Positions 1 through 8,480 of a DNA stretch of 64,000 bases are shown in pieces (the first letter of the stretch is position 1; each line of letters begins with the position of its first letter). This stretch comes from Gillisia sp. (GTDB lineage Bacteria; Bacteroidota; Bacteroidia; Flavobacteriales; Flavobacteriaceae). The stretch covers positions 62,001 through 126,000 of the forward strand of contig JAGXIL010000039.1 in assembly GCA_024635655.1 (NCBI GenBank), given 5' to 3'. Under the pieces are notes generated by a model. That model had not been told where the DNA came from and did no database searches. It was given only the letters and a program-made list of their open reading frames with translations. The position numbers and the translations under genes were made by a program.

Positions 1-1858
1 TAAGGCCAATAACATCAACATTTTCTTTTTTAGCCGTCTCAATGATCTTCTCCGGTGGCACCATCACACCCAGATCTATAATTTCGTAATTGTTACAAGC
101 CAATACCACGCTCACGATATTTTTTCCGATGTCGTGTACGTCCCCTTTTACGGTGGCAAGAAGGATTTTTCCAGCCCCCCCCGCCCCCGAAGGGGGAGCT
201 TTTTGAAGCTCTTGTGCAATCTCTTGTAAAACATTTTCTAAATTTGAAAGTACCTGGTCATTTGTAAAACGCACCACCCGGAAACCATGTTCTTTTAACC
301 ATTTGGTTCGTTCCTCATCCTTCATTTTATTTTCCGGAAGTTCGTGGACCAACCCGTCAATTTCCACAATTAACCGTTCCTTTAAACAAACAAAATCAGC
401 AATATATCCTCCAATTATATGTTGTCTCCTAAATTTAAAACCTTCCAGCTGCTTATTAGATAAGCAATTCCATAGAATGGTTTCGGTATGGGTAGGATTA
501 TTATACCTCAATTTTTTTGCTAAATCTTTCATTAACCCATACAACATAGGATCTGCAGTCTTCCAGTATTGCTCCCCCTTAGGGGGCTGGGGGGCTTTCG
601 CTTCCTCAATGTATGGCAGGAGATACGCCACCGCCTTTTTCATCACCCGTGCCGACTTTACCACCTGTGGCAGGAACATTTTTCCGCTTCCGAAAAGGTC
701 ACCTACTACATTCATTCCGGTCATTAAATGTCCTTCAATAACTTCTATGGGCTGAGCTGCTTCCTGTCTGGCGATCTCTATATCTTCAAGGATGTAAGCG
801 TCTATTCCTTTTACCAAAGCATGGGTGATGCGGTCCTGCAGGGGTTTTTCCCTCCAGGAAAGATCTACTTTATTTTCCCGCTCGGTGCCCACCACGTGTT
901 CGGCAAAGGTTAATAACCTTTCGGTGGCATCATCGCGACGATCCAGGATCACATCCTCCACGTGATCCAACAGGTCCTTGGGAATATTGTCATATACATC
1001 CAGCAACGCCGGATTCACAATACCTATATTCATTCCCGCTTTTATCGCGTGATACAGAAATACAGAATGCATTGCCTCCCTCACCGGATTATTTCCGCGG
1101 AAAGAAAAAGAAACATTACTTACCCCACCGCTTAAACTGCAATGCGGCAAATTTTCTTTAACCCAGCGCACGGCATCAATAAAATCAATGGAATTGCGGC
1201 GGTGTTCTTCCATTCCTGTTGCTACCGGAAAAATATTTAAATCAAAGATGATATCTTCCGGAGGGAATTTCACCTGTTTGGTAAGGATGTCATAAGACCG
1301 CTGCGCGATCTCGATCCTGCGTTGAAAATTATCGGCTTGCCCAACTTCGTCAAAGGCCATTACGATCACTGCTGCCCCATAACGTTTCACCTTTTTGGCC
1401 TGGGCTATGAATTCTTCTTCTCCTTCTTTTAAACTTATAGAGTTTACCACACATTTCCCCTGCACTACCTGAAGCCCGGCTTCGATGATCTCCCATTTTG
1501 AACTGTCTATCATTATTGGCACCCGTGCAATGTCAGGTTCTGCTACTATAAGGTTCAGGAATTTCACCATGACTTCCTTGCCTTCAATAAGGCCATCATC
1601 CATATTAACATCAATGATCTGCGCCCCGCCATCTACCTGTTCCCGTGCTATGGCCAGGGCTTCTTCAAATTTCCCTTCATTGATAAGCCTCAGGAATTTT
1701 TTGGAACCCGCAACATTGGTACGTTCACCTACATTGACAAAATTGCTTTCAGGAGTAATTATGAGGGGTTCCAAACCCGAAAGTTTTAAAGGCCGCAGCT
1801 CTTTTTTCTTTCGCTTGTTTTCCAGTGAAGCGTCTTCAGCTATAATTGTCTTTCCCAT
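1..1858 (-). CDS. metH: Cobalamin-dependent methionine synthase, C-terminal modules (MetH2), partial, with an inserted DUF559 domain
   Basis: Transfers the methyl group of methyltetrahydrofolate to homocysteine through cobalamin, acting with the homocysteine-binding subunit encoded just upstream. I translated the minus strand from the ATG at 1858 and found no stop down to base 1, so the 3' end lies outside the window. Visible in order: pterin-binding barrel ([14 protein letters not shown] near residue 41, DVNMDDG near 80), four-helix cap ([19 protein letters not shown], ending near residue 420), then about 141 foreign residues with a DUF559 endonuclease fold, then the B12-binding domain with the cobalamin-ligand motif DVHDIGKN (His about residue 575). 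Normal MetH proteins have only a short linker between cap and B12 domain. The N-terminal homocysteine domain is a separate gene, as is usual in flavobacteria. The start lies 1 bp after the metH1 stop, so the two genes form one operon. Confidence 0.9.
   Translation of the reverse strand, partial: MGKTIIAEDASLENKRKKKELRPLKLSGLEPLIITPESNFVNVGERTNVAGSKKFLRLINEGKFEEALAIAREQVDGGAQIIDVNMDDGLIEGKEVMVKFLNLIVAEPDIARVPIMIDSSKWEIIEAGLQVVQGKCVVNSISLKEGEEEFIAQAKKVKRYGAAVIVMAFDEVGQADNFQRRIEIAQRSYDILTKQVKFPPEDIIFDLNIFPVATGMEEHRRNSIDFIDAVRWVKENLPHCSLSGGVSNVSFSFRGNNPVREAMHSVFLYHAIKAGMNIGIVNPALLDVYDNIPKDLLDHVEDVILDRRDDATERLLTFAEHVVGTERENKVDLSWREKPLQDRITHALVKGIDAYILEDIEIARQEAAQPIEVIEGHLMTGMNVVGDLFGSGKMFLPQVVKSARVMKKAVAYLLPYIEEAKAPQPPKGEQYWKTADPMLYGLMKDLAKKLRYNNPTHTETILWNCLSNKQLEGFKFRRQHIIGGYIADFVCLKERLIVEIDGLVHELPENKMKDEERTKWLKEHGFRVVRFTNDQVLSNLENVLQEIAQELQKAPPSGAGGAGKILLATVKGDVHDIGKNIVSVVLACNNYEIIDLGVMVPPEKIIETAKKENVDVIGL
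172..598 (-). mobile_element. DUF559 (Vsr-like endonuclease) unit inserted in frame into metH2, with inverted GC-rich ends
   Basis: Reading the metH2 frame, residues of about 422-562 have no place in methionine synthase and match the DUF559 pattern: [32 protein letters not shown], and [16 protein letters not shown]. These are the expected acidic residues of a PD-(D/E)XK-type nuclease core (Glu of TETILW, Asp of ADF, Glu of VEIDG). The first base of the unit encodes a Pro/Gly-rich linker (APQPPKGEQ) and the last one [10 protein letters not shown]. At DNA level the unit is bounded by inverted copies of a GC-rich palindromic repeat (about 573-595 and 174-198). The insertion keeps the frame, so metH2 may still work. 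The same repeat occurs alone at 5512, 17249 and 55222. Whether it moves, and how, is inference. Confidence 0.8.
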
Positions 1859-1859
1859 C

Positions 1860-2876
1860 TTAGCTTAAAACTTTTTCAGATTCGTTTTTGATCTTTCTGG
1901 GCGGGTAATCTTTGGCCACTTCAGCAATGGCTTTGATGTGTGCGGGCGTTGTTCCACAGCAGCCTCCCAGAATATTTACAAGTCCCTTTTCAAGATATTC
2001 CTTAACCTGTGCTGCCATTTCCTTTGCATCCTGGTCGTATTCCCCAAAGGCATTTGGCAATCCTGCATTGGGATATGCCGAAACGCCAAAGCGGGATTTC
2101 TGTGCCAGTACTTCCAGATGCGGAGTGAGCTGCTTGGCTCCTAATGCGCAATTGAAACCAACGCTCAACAGGTCCATATGGGAAATGGATATAAGAAAAG
2201 CTTCCGCAGTCTGTCCAGACAATGTCCTTCCGGAAGCATCGGTAATGGTACCGCTTATCATCACGGGGATATCAATATTCAGCTCTTCCTTTAATTCATC
2301 TATAGCAAACAAAGCGGCTTTTGCATTGAGCGTGTCAAAAACAGTTTCTACAAGTAAAACATCTACCCCTCCATCTATCAATGCCCGCGATTGCTGTTTG
2401 TATGCCGTTTTAAGTTCTTCAAATGAAATGGCCCGGAAACCCGGATCATTCACATCCGGGCTCATACTCGCTGTTTTGTTGGTAGGCCCTATGGCTCCGG
2501 CTACAAACCGGGGTTTTTCGGGATTTTCCTGTGTCAGTTCTTCCGCAACCTTTTTGGCAATCCTGGCACTCTCGTAGTTTAGCTCATAAACGAGTTCCTC
2601 CATTTGGTAGTCGGCCATGGCAATTGTGGTTCCCGAGAAAGTGTTAGTTTCTACAATATCGGCGCCGGCAAGAAAATATTTGCGATGAATCTCTGCAATG
2701 GCTTCGGGCTGAGTAAGGGATAAAAGATCGTTATTTCCCCTTAAAGATGTGGGCCAGTCTTTAAACCGGTCGCCGCGAAAATCTTCTTCGGTGAATTTAT
2801 ATTCCTGCAGCATGGTACCCATGGCACCATCGAGGATAAGTATTTTTTGAGAAAGGATCTCTTCTATTTTTGACAT
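1860..2876 (-). CDS. metH1: Homocysteine S-methyltransferase domain protein (MetH N-terminal module)
   Basis: Binds and activates homocysteine for methylation by the cobalamin protein encoded next to it. The 338-residue product has the family start DGAMGTMLQ (residues about 16-24), VETNTFSGT, and the zinc-binding GGCCGT near residue 306, with the upstream zinc cysteine in GFNCALGAK near 240. It corresponds to the first domain of single-chain MetH and is a separate gene, as in other flavobacteria. The stop is separated from the metH2 ATG by one base, which supports joint translation. A SAM-I riboswitch and a good promoter lie directly upstream, so high S-adenosylmethionine should switch the operon off. 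Confidence 0.93.
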   Translation of the reverse strand: MSKIEEILSQKILILDGAMGTMLQEYKFTEEDFRGDRFKDWPTSLRGNNDLLSLTQPEAIAEIHRKYFLAGADIVETNTFSGTTIAMADYQMEELVYELNYESARIAKKVAEELTQENPEKPRFVAGAIGPTNKTASMSPDVNDPGFRAISFEELKTAYKQQSRALIDGGVDVLLVETVFDTLNAKAALFAIDELKEELNIDIPVMISGTITDASGRTLSGQTAEAFLISISHMDLLSVGFNCALGAKQLTPHLEVLAQKSRFGVSAYPNAGLPNAFGEYDQDAKEMAAQVKEYLEKGLVNILGGCCGTTPAHIKAIAEVAKDYPPRKIKNESEKVLS

Positions 2877-2929
2877 ATAATTAAAAATTAATCATTATCA
2901 AAAAAGAAGAAGGAAAATTGTTCTTTTTG

Positions 2930-3030
2930 TTATCTATCTGCACAAAGCGTGCGGTAGAATGTAGCACCTTCTCCCGGGGGAGGGTTGCCAAGGCTTCACA
3001 GGGTCTAATCCCTCAACCTTTCTTGATAAC
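2930..3030 (-). ncRNA. SAM-I (S-box) riboswitch in the metH1-metH2 leader
   Basis: On the minus strand this stretch matches the S-box order: GTTATCAAGAAAGG, GAGGGATTAGACCC, TGAAGCCTTGGCAACC, AAGGTGCTACATTC and a closing AGATAGATAAC that pairs with the first GTTATC to form P1. The kink-turn/pseudoknot segments (GATTAGACCC, GGCAACC, GGTGCTA) are in the right places. Known S-box RNAs bind S-adenosylmethionine and repress methionine genes, which fits metH1 54 bases downstream. A second copy of the P1 pairing partner (CTTTTTTGATAA, around 2896-2907) lies between the aptamer and the ATG and could compete with P1, giving a possible expression platform. That last point is inference. Confidence 0.9.
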
Positions 3031-3059
3031 GAACTAATAAAAAAATGAACTTTGAACAA

Positions 3060-3089
3060 CAAATATAAGGCTGCGCCCTTAGAATGCAA
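3060..3089 (-). promoter_or_regulatory. Promoter of the metH operon
   Basis: On the minus strand TTG (3089-3087) is followed by exactly 19 bases and then TATATTTG (3067-3060), a full match to the Bacteroidota vegetative promoter TTG-N19-TAnnTTTG. Transcription would start near 3052 and the SAM-I riboswitch begins about 20 bases later, so the site and the riboswitch support each other. Confidence 0.75.
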
Positions 3090-3110
3090 GCGAATTTGGA
3101 AAAATTTATA

Positions 3111-3533
3111 TTATTTAACCAATTCCCCGTTTAAATAAACATCATAGCTTATCTCTGCCGTTTTTTCCAGCATCTTTGCTACCGAACAATATTTTTCAAT
3201 AGAAAGATCTACCGCTCGTTTGGCTTTCTCGGCCGGAAAATCCCCCTTTAGCTTTACAGCCAGTTTGATGCCTGTAAAAACATTGGGAACCGCCCCATCT
3301 TGCCTAAAGCCCTCGACTTCCACCTGCAGGTCCAGCAACTCGATCTTTTGCTTTCTCAGGATCATCACAATATCAATACTGCTGCACCCCGCAACCCCCA
3401 TCAACAACAACTCCATGGGACTCACTCCCTGTGGATTCGGCTCCGACTTGTTGTCTAATATTACAACATCTCCACGTTCGTTCTTTGTTTCAAATTGGTA
3501 ATCGTCGTTGATGCGCTTTAAATGTACTTTCAT
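3111..3533 (-). CDS. OsmC/Ohr family protein
   Basis: Small cytosolic protein of the OsmC family, members of which reduce organic hydroperoxides through two cysteines. The product begins MKVHLKRINDDYQFE and has NPQGVSPMELLLMGVAGCSSIDIV (read in pieces: NPQGVSPMELLLMG, then AGCSSIDIV) and a later KYCSVAKML, which carry the two conserved cysteines. I chose the ATG at 3533 (140 residues, the family length) rather than the upstream in-frame start at 3584, because the extra 17 residues do not resemble the family. It sits between the FNR gene and the metH promoter and has no obvious partner; a peroxide or sulfur-stress role is inference. Confidence 0.85.
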   Translation of the reverse strand: MKVHLKRINDDYQFETKNERGDVVILDNKSEPNPQGVSPMELLLMGVAGCSSIDIVMILRKQKIELLDLQVEVEGFRQDGAVPNVFTGIKLAVKLKGDFPAEKAKRAVDLSIEKYCSVAKMLEKTAEISYDVYLNGELVK

Positions 3534-3629
3534 TGTTAGGGTATTTTTGGTAAAGTTAGGGAAATTGAGAAACTTCTCTAACATGATTGTTTCTGCTTAA
3601 ATGGAAATTTTAATTTCAAAAAATAAACA

Positions 3630-3857
3630 GTTCCTTCCCTTTTTCAAGGGAAGCCTGCCTTGCCGGTAGGCAGGGTGGCATTCCGAAGGAATGACGGAAG
3701 GGTTGCAGAGCGGGGTAGAAACATGATTCTACTCCAATTTCTAATGCGTGCGCACTAGCTACCATTTGAAATCTCTGGTTAATTCGTGTTTGTTAATTCC
3801 CAGGTAACCACCCCGTCCGCTAAAGCGGCCACCCCTCCTTGAAAAAGGAGGGGAGCT
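3630..3857. repeat. Cluster of short GC-rich intergenic repeats
   Basis: The spacer after the FNR gene contains several small inverted repeats: CCCTTTTTCAAGGG (about 3638), CCTGCCTTGCCGGTAGGCAGG (core, about 3655-3675), GGCATTCCGAAGGAATGAC, CGCTAAAGCG and CCCCTCCTTGAAAAAGGAGG (about 3833-3852). They look like the short palindromic repeats that fill flavobacterial spacers, and a relative of the second is found inside another repeat at 55043. No gene is seen here. Confidence 0.6.
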
Positions 3858-3863
3858 TTTACG

Positions 3864-4925
3864 CTACCCTATCTTCTGCACAACTTCCTTTTTCGCTTCT
3901 TTCTTGCTGCCGTCAAACCCTTGGATCCCACCGACGGTGGTATACTTGAGCACATACTTCTTGTTAGGGTTAATGATCTGGTAGGCGCTCTGGCACATAA
4001 TTGCAGCTTCGTGGAATCCCGAAAGGATGAGTTTTAATTTTCCTTTGTAAGTGTTCACATCCCCAATGGCAAAGATCCCCGGAATGTTGGTTTGGTAATC
4101 ATAGGAGTTATCCACCTTGATCGCGTTCTTCTCAATCTCAAATCCCCAATTCCCGATAGGTCCCAGTTTGGGTGAAAGTCCGAATAATGGGATAAAATCG
4201 TCCACATCTCTCAATTCCTCCCCCCGCGCGGTATCTGAATGGCGTATCACCACCTGCTCCAGGCTTCCGTTTCCTCTTAGGCCAACTACTTCTGCATTGG
4301 TGATCATTTCAATCTTTCCGATATCTGCCAGTTCTGAAACCCTTTCCACAGAATCCAAAGCTCCCCGAAATTCATTTCTCCGGTGTACCAGGGCCACTTC
4401 CGCAGCAACATCGGCCAAATAGATTGCCCAGTCAAGAGCAGAATCTCCACCTCCGGCTATTACCACTCTTTTGTCGCGGTATACTTCCGGATCTTTAATA
4501 AAGTAGGCAACTCCTTTATCTTCATAATCTGCAATATTTGGAATAGGTGGTTTTCGAGGTTCAAAAGAACCTAACCCACCTGCAATCGCAACTACGGGAG
4601 CGTGATGTTTTGTGCCTTTATTTGTAGTAACTATAAAAGTACCATCTTCCAGTTTTTCCAGGGTTTCAGCACGTTCTCCCAGCGTAAATCCGGGTTGAAA
4701 TGGCCGTATCTGTTCCATAAGATTTGTTACCAGATCTCCGGCTAAAACCTCCGGAAATCCCGGAATATCGTAGATCGGTTTTTTAGGGTAAATTTCTGAA
4801 CACTGCCCACCCGGCTGCGGCAGGGCGTCTATTAAATGGGTTTTTAATTTCAATAATCCAGCTTCGAAAACGGTGAATAAACCGGTTGGCCCGGCACCTA
4901 TTATCAGGATATCTGTCTTAATCAT
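3864..4925 (-). CDS. Ferredoxin/flavodoxin-NADP reductase (YumC type)
   Basis: FAD enzyme that moves electrons between NADPH and ferredoxin. The 353-residue product has the FAD fingerprint GAGPTGLFTVFEAG (residues 9-22), the NADP fingerprint GGGDSALDWAIYLA (about 160) and the C-terminal FAIGDVNTYKG (about 290). It lacks the CxxC redox pair of thioredoxin reductases, which is the feature of YumC-type ferredoxin reductases. It is the last gene of the sulfite-reduction operon and overlaps the preceding siroheme gene by 8 bases, so supplying electrons, via ferredoxin, to the sulfite reductase is the likely job. Confidence 0.88.
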   Translation of the reverse strand: MIKTDILIIGAGPTGLFTVFEAGLLKLKTHLIDALPQPGGQCSEIYPKKPIYDIPGFPEVLAGDLVTNLMEQIRPFQPGFTLGERAETLEKLEDGTFIVTTNKGTKHHAPVVAIAGGLGSFEPRKPPIPNIADYEDKGVAYFIKDPEVYRDKRVVIAGGGDSALDWAIYLADVAAEVALVHRRNEFRGALDSVERVSELADIGKIEMITNAEVVGLRGNGSLEQVVIRHSDTARGEELRDVDDFIPLFGLSPKLGPIGNWGFEIEKNAIKVDNSYDYQTNIPGIFAIGDVNTYKGKLKLILSGFHEAAIMCQSAYQIINPNKKYVLKYTTVGGIQGFDGSKKEAKKEVVQKIG

Positions 4926-5511
4926 GATTCTCTTTTTTAACTTTTAATGCTTCGGTTATAGTATTCATCTGGTTGACTTTATCTTCAAAATCGCCCTTTA
5001 TGGATTTTCGGTATTCGTTCAAATTTTCTACCATTTGGTTCACGTTCTCAGGAATTACTTCTTCAAAAAACTCCCGAAGGCGTTTTGCTGCGGTGGGGGA
5101 TTTTCCGTTGGTAGAAATGGCAATCTTCACGTGCCCCTTGTTCACTATCCCACCCATATAAAAATCACACAGGTCGGGAGTATCTGCAATATTGGCCAGT
5201 AAAAACCTCTTTTTTGCATGTTTGTACACCCGCTTGTTGAGTTTTTCGTCATTTGTAGCGGCAATCACGAAATGTCGTTTCCGTAAATATTTGCTACGGT
5301 ATCTGCCTTTGGTCATCTTGATCCCATGCTGATTTGCCAGCTCTTCCGTTTTGGGCAGATACCAGGTTGCTACCATCTCCACATTGGCATTGGGGCTGGA
5401 CTTCAGCATAAAATGCAGCTTTTCGTGCCCCACTTCCCCTCCTCCAACTATGAGGATATTCAGCTTATTTACCTTTAAAAAAACAGGATATAGTTCGTTT
5501 CGTTCTTCCAT
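4918..5511 (-). CDS. Siroheme synthase, Met8/CysG-N type (precorrin-2 dehydrogenase / ferrochelatase)
   Basis: Oxidises precorrin-2 and inserts iron to give siroheme, the cofactor of sulfite reductase. The 197-residue product opens with a Rossmann NAD fold (LNILIVGGGEVGHEKL, near residue 15) and has the family motifs FVIAATND and FYMGGIVNKGHVKIAISTNG (in pieces FYMGGIVNKG and KIAISTNGKSPTAAKRLR). It lacks the methyltransferase half found in enterobacterial CysG; that activity is the neighbouring cobA. The start codon follows the cobA stop by 6 bases, and a GC-rich repeat spans that junction. Confidence 0.88.
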   Translation of the reverse strand: MEERNELYPVFLKVNKLNILIVGGGEVGHEKLHFMLKSSPNANVEMVATWYLPKTEELANQHGIKMTKGRYRSKYLRKRHFVIAATNDEKLNKRVYKHAKKRFLLANIADTPDLCDFYMGGIVNKGHVKIAISTNGKSPTAAKRLREFFEEVIPENVNQMVENLNEYRKSIKGDFEDKVNQMNTITEALKVKKENHD

Positions 5512-5535
5512 GGCCCCCTAACCCCCTAAGGGGGA
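5512..5535. repeat. GC-rich palindromic repeat at the cobA/siroheme-synthase junction
   Basis: A copy of the repeat family CCCCCTAA-CCCC-CTAAGGGGG that also bounds the DUF559 unit in metH2. Read on the minus strand it supplies the last residues of CobA (SPLGG) and its TAG stop, and ends one base before the ATG of the next gene. The repeat has therefore become part of the coding sequence. Confidence 0.7.
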
Positions 5536-6291
5536 ATTTATTAGATTGGTTTCCTCAAGAACAGCTTGAATTTTTCCGCTTTCCCTTACCACTTCCCCAA
5601 TTACAATGATTGCCGGGGCCATAAGTCCTTTTTTCGCGACCACATCTTCAATGGTCTTTATTGTTCCAAAACCCGAATTTTCGTATTCGGTAGTGCCATT
5701 CTGAATGATCCCTACCGGAACATCTTTTTTCCCGAATTTGGTGAATGTCTCAACGATTTCAGAAAGATTACTCATTCCCATAAGGATCACCACAGTGGCG
5801 GTAGATTGGGCGGCAAGGGCAACATCTGCTGAAAGTTTCTTCTGCGAGGTTGTTCCCGTGATCACCCAAAAACTTTCTGAAGTGCCACGCTGCGTTAACG
5901 GAATTCCTACACTGGCAGGAACGGCAATAGACGAGGTGATCCCGGAAACTACTGCGGTTTCCAAACCTTTGCTCTTCGCATAATTGATCTCCTCAGAGCC
6001 TCTTCCAAATACAAAGGGATCTCCTCCTTTTAACCGCACCACGTGCCCGCGTTCCAGGGCGTATTTCACGATAAGCTCATTGATCTCATCCTGCGAGTAC
6101 CGGTGTTTGTCTTTTCGCTTGCCCACAAAAATGTGTTCTGCCTGTGGCGCATATTCCAGCAACTCCCGGTTTATTAGGGCGTCATATAAAACCACGTTTG
6201 CAGATTTTAACGTATTCACGGCCTTTATCGTGATCAATTCAGGATCTCCGGGCCCTGCTCCCACTACACTAAGTTTTGGTAAATTATACAT
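5518..6291 (-). CDS. cobA: Uroporphyrinogen-III C-methyltransferase
   Basis: Uses two S-adenosylmethionine molecules to make precorrin-2 on the way to siroheme. The product starts MYNLPKLSVVGAGPGDPELI and contains GDPFVFGRGSEE and VGIPLTQRGTS, all hallmarks of the SUMT family. I chose the ATG at 6291 (257 residues); an in-frame start 27 bases upstream would add MHLEQRRSI, which is not typical. It overlaps the sulfite reductase end by 8 bases and precedes the Met8-type gene, so siroheme is made in the same transcript as the enzyme that needs it. The C-terminus (SPLGG) is encoded by a palindromic repeat. Confidence 0.92.
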   Translation of the reverse strand: MYNLPKLSVVGAGPGDPELITIKAVNTLKSANVVLYDALINRELLEYAPQAEHIFVGKRKDKHRYSQDEINELIVKYALERGHVVRLKGGDPFVFGRGSEEINYAKSKGLETAVVSGITSSIAVPASVGIPLTQRGTSESFWVITGTTSQKKLSADVALAAQSTATVVILMGMSNLSEIVETFTKFGKKDVPVGIIQNGTTEYENSGFGTIKTIEDVVAKKGLMAPAIIVIGEVVRESGKIQAVLEETNLINSPLGG

Positions 6292-8377
6292 TATTGACCT
6301 CCTTTGTTCTAAATGCATCTGCCCGCTTCAGGAACAGCTGCGCGTCTTGTAAATATTTGTTTGCAAACTCCTCGGTTGGCTTATTTTCGTTTAGTTGATA
6401 TGCGAATTTCTTGAAGGATGTAGAAAGTTCGATCTTCCTTGTTTTCACAAAATGTTCGTCAAACAGCGCAATGATATTTGCCTGGGTGTTGGTTTTTATA
6501 TCTTCTGAAAGCAACAAAGCTTTGGCCGAATTCACTATAGAAGTGTAGGAATGGTAGATACTGTCTGCCCAATCTTTTCTTTCCAAAGCACTTTTTGCAT
6601 TGTCAATTTTCTCCTCGCTTTCAAACAGCAGCGTCGCGATCAAATCGATGATCACCCCGGCGCATTCCCCAACGCCTACTGCCTGTATATAAGGTTTTTC
6701 ATGGCCCCAGTCTACAAAATCATTTTCTGAAAGATTCGTGGTATCTGCGATGTCCTTTAGCAAATCATAGAAATAGGTTTTTCCCTGCCGGTCATAATAG
6801 GTAATAAATTTTTCTTCGGAAGAAGAATTGGTCTCAAAATCGTTCAGTAGAAGCCTCAAAGCATCAGGGCCTCTTTTGCTTGGCACTTTAATGACTTTAT
6901 CCGAAAATCTTCCATTCCCATCTCCCAATGTCCCACCACCAAGCAGGATCTGAAGTGCCGGCGCAACTGTCTTTCCAACTTTTATTGACATCCCCTGAAA
7001 ACCAATCTCTGCCATATTGTGTTGGCCACAGGCGTTCATACATCCGCTTATTTTGATAGTGATATCTTTCCCGTGATTGAACTGCGGATATTCCTCTTTC
7101 AATACATCTTCCAATACTCCGGCTATTCCCGTACTGCTGGCGATTCCCAGGTTACAAGTATCTGTTCCCGGGCAGGCGGTAATATCAACGGTTTTATTAT
7201 AACCCGCTTCCGCAAGTCCCAGTTCTTTTAATTCCGAATAAAAGAACGGAAGGAATTCTTCCCTTATATGGCGCAGCAAAATGTCCTGCCGGAGGGTAAA
7301 CCTCAGCTCATTTCCCGCGTATTTCCTGATTAGATCTGCAATTTTTCTGGCTGCTGGCGTATAAAAATCCCCCAGCGGGACCCGTATGCCCACAGCAAAT
7401 AACCCCGGCTGTTTCTGCGGAAAGACATTGGTACTCTTCCAGGTTTCGTATGCTTTCTGATCCTGGATTTCTACTGAAGGTACCTGCACATCCTGCAAAG
7501 GCGGGGCAACTTCAAAGGTTTCAAGATCAAAGCTTACTACTTCCTGGGAAAGTGCGGTTTTATGTTCTTTAACAAGATCCATAAAGGCATCTTTACCTAT
7601 ATCCTTTACCAGGTACTTCATTCGGGCCTTCATCCTTTTCGCCCTCTCTCCATAATGGTCAAAAACTCTAAGCACACCTTCAGTTAACGGAATAATTTTA
7701 TCGGCTTCTATAAAATCGTAAAGCTCATCGGCATGTCTTGGCTGTGAACCCAGTCCGCCACCAAGCATCACTTTGAATCCGCGTTTTCCGTCCTTGATCT
7801 TTGCGATGAAACCAAGATCGTGGATGTAGCTCAATGCCGAATCTTCTTCAGAAGAGCTAAAAGACATCTTGAATTTTCTTCCCATTTCCTGGCAGATAGG
7901 ATTTCTCAGGAAGAATTGAAAAGCCGCATGTGCATAAGGCGAAACATCAAAAGGCTCGTTTACATCGATGCCCGCCGTTGGGGAAGCAGTGATGTTACGC
8001 ACCGTATTTCCGCATGCTTCCCTTAACGTGATGTCATCTTTTTCAAGTTGCGACCATAGCTCCGGCGTCCTGTCCAGGCTCACATAATGTATCTGAATAT
8101 CCTGCCTTGTGGTAATATGAAGCCTTCCGGTAGAATATTCGTCAGAGACATTACATATCCTGTGCAGCTGTTCTGAGGTCACCTTTCCAAACGGAAGTTT
8201 GATACGTACCATCTGCACTCCTGCCTGTCTTTGTCCGTAAACCCCACGCGCCAGGCGCAGACTTCGGAATTTCTCTTCATCGGCCTTTCCCTCACGAAAA
8301 AGCCTGATCTTTTTTTCCAGATCTATAATGTCTTTTTGTACAATGGGATTTTCGATTTCGGTTCTGAAACTTTCCAT
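6284..8377 (-). CDS. Siroheme sulfite (nitrite) reductase with a C-terminal HEPN-like domain
   Basis: Reduces sulfite to sulfide with six electrons at a siroheme/4Fe-4S centre. The 697-residue product has two ferredoxin-like/siroheme repeats (VYGQRQAGVQMVRIKLPFG near residue 48; NVFPQKQPGLFAVGIRVPLG near 318), a siroheme-binding STGRLHITTRQDIQIHY and the cluster cysteines in ACPGTDTCNLG (about 405) and SGCMNACGQHN (about 445). From about residue 570 to the end comes a helical segment (ALERKDWADSIYHSYTSI, AKALLLSEDIKTNTQA) that looks like a HEPN domain without the RNase R-x-H motif. Standard sulfite reductases end before this. The genomic setting between cysN and cobA points to sulfite rather than nitrite. 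A Cys/Met-rich leader ORF and a hairpin lie just upstream. Confidence 0.9.
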   Translation of the reverse strand: MESFRTEIENPIVQKDIIDLEKKIRLFREGKADEEKFRSLRLARGVYGQRQAGVQMVRIKLPFGKVTSEQLHRICNVSDEYSTGRLHITTRQDIQIHYVSLDRTPELWSQLEKDDITLREACGNTVRNITASPTAGIDVNEPFDVSPYAHAAFQFFLRNPICQEMGRKFKMSFSSSEEDSALSYIHDLGFIAKIKDGKRGFKVMLGGGLGSQPRHADELYDFIEADKIIPLTEGVLRVFDHYGERAKRMKARMKYLVKDIGKDAFMDLVKEHKTALSQEVVSFDLETFEVAPPLQDVQVPSVEIQDQKAYETWKSTNVFPQKQPGLFAVGIRVPLGDFYTPAARKIADLIRKYAGNELRFTLRQDILLRHIREEFLPFFYSELKELGLAEAGYNKTVDITACPGTDTCNLGIASSTGIAGVLEDVLKEEYPQFNHGKDITIKISGCMNACGQHNMAEIGFQGMSIKVGKTVAPALQILLGGGTLGDGNGRFSDKVIKVPSKRGPDALRLLLNDFETNSSSEEKFITYYDRQGKTYFYDLLKDIADTTNLSENDFVDWGHEKPYIQAVGVGECAGVIIDLIATLLFESEEKIDNAKSALERKDWADSIYHSYTSIVNSAKALLLSEDIKTNTQANIIALFDEHFVKTRKIELSTSFKKFAYQLNENKPTEEFANKYLQDAQLFLKRADAFRTKEVNNV

Positions 8378-8420
8378 AATCTTGATATTTAAAATTGAAT
8401 GCCCTGCGGGCGGTAAAAGT

Positions 8421-8455
8421 GAAAGTCCTTTAAAGACGTACTATAAAGGACTTTC
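8421..8455 (-). terminator. Hairpin between the Cys/Met leader and sulfite reductase (possible attenuator)
   Basis: A perfect 12-bp stem, GAAAGTCCTTTA with TAAAGGACTTTC, separated by an 11-base loop, lies 26 bases after the stop of the leader ORF. The run that follows on the minus strand is only moderately T-rich (ACTTTTACC), so it may be a weak terminator or a pairing partner in attenuation. Confidence 0.5.
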
Positions 8456-8480
8456 TATAATTAGTTTATAAAAAAGGCCT

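Noticed and set aside
303..755. Plus-strand ORF of 150 codons over the metH2/DUF559 region
   Set aside because: It is antisense to a continuous minus-strand frame with clear MetH and DUF559 motifs, and its own product has no recognisable domain.
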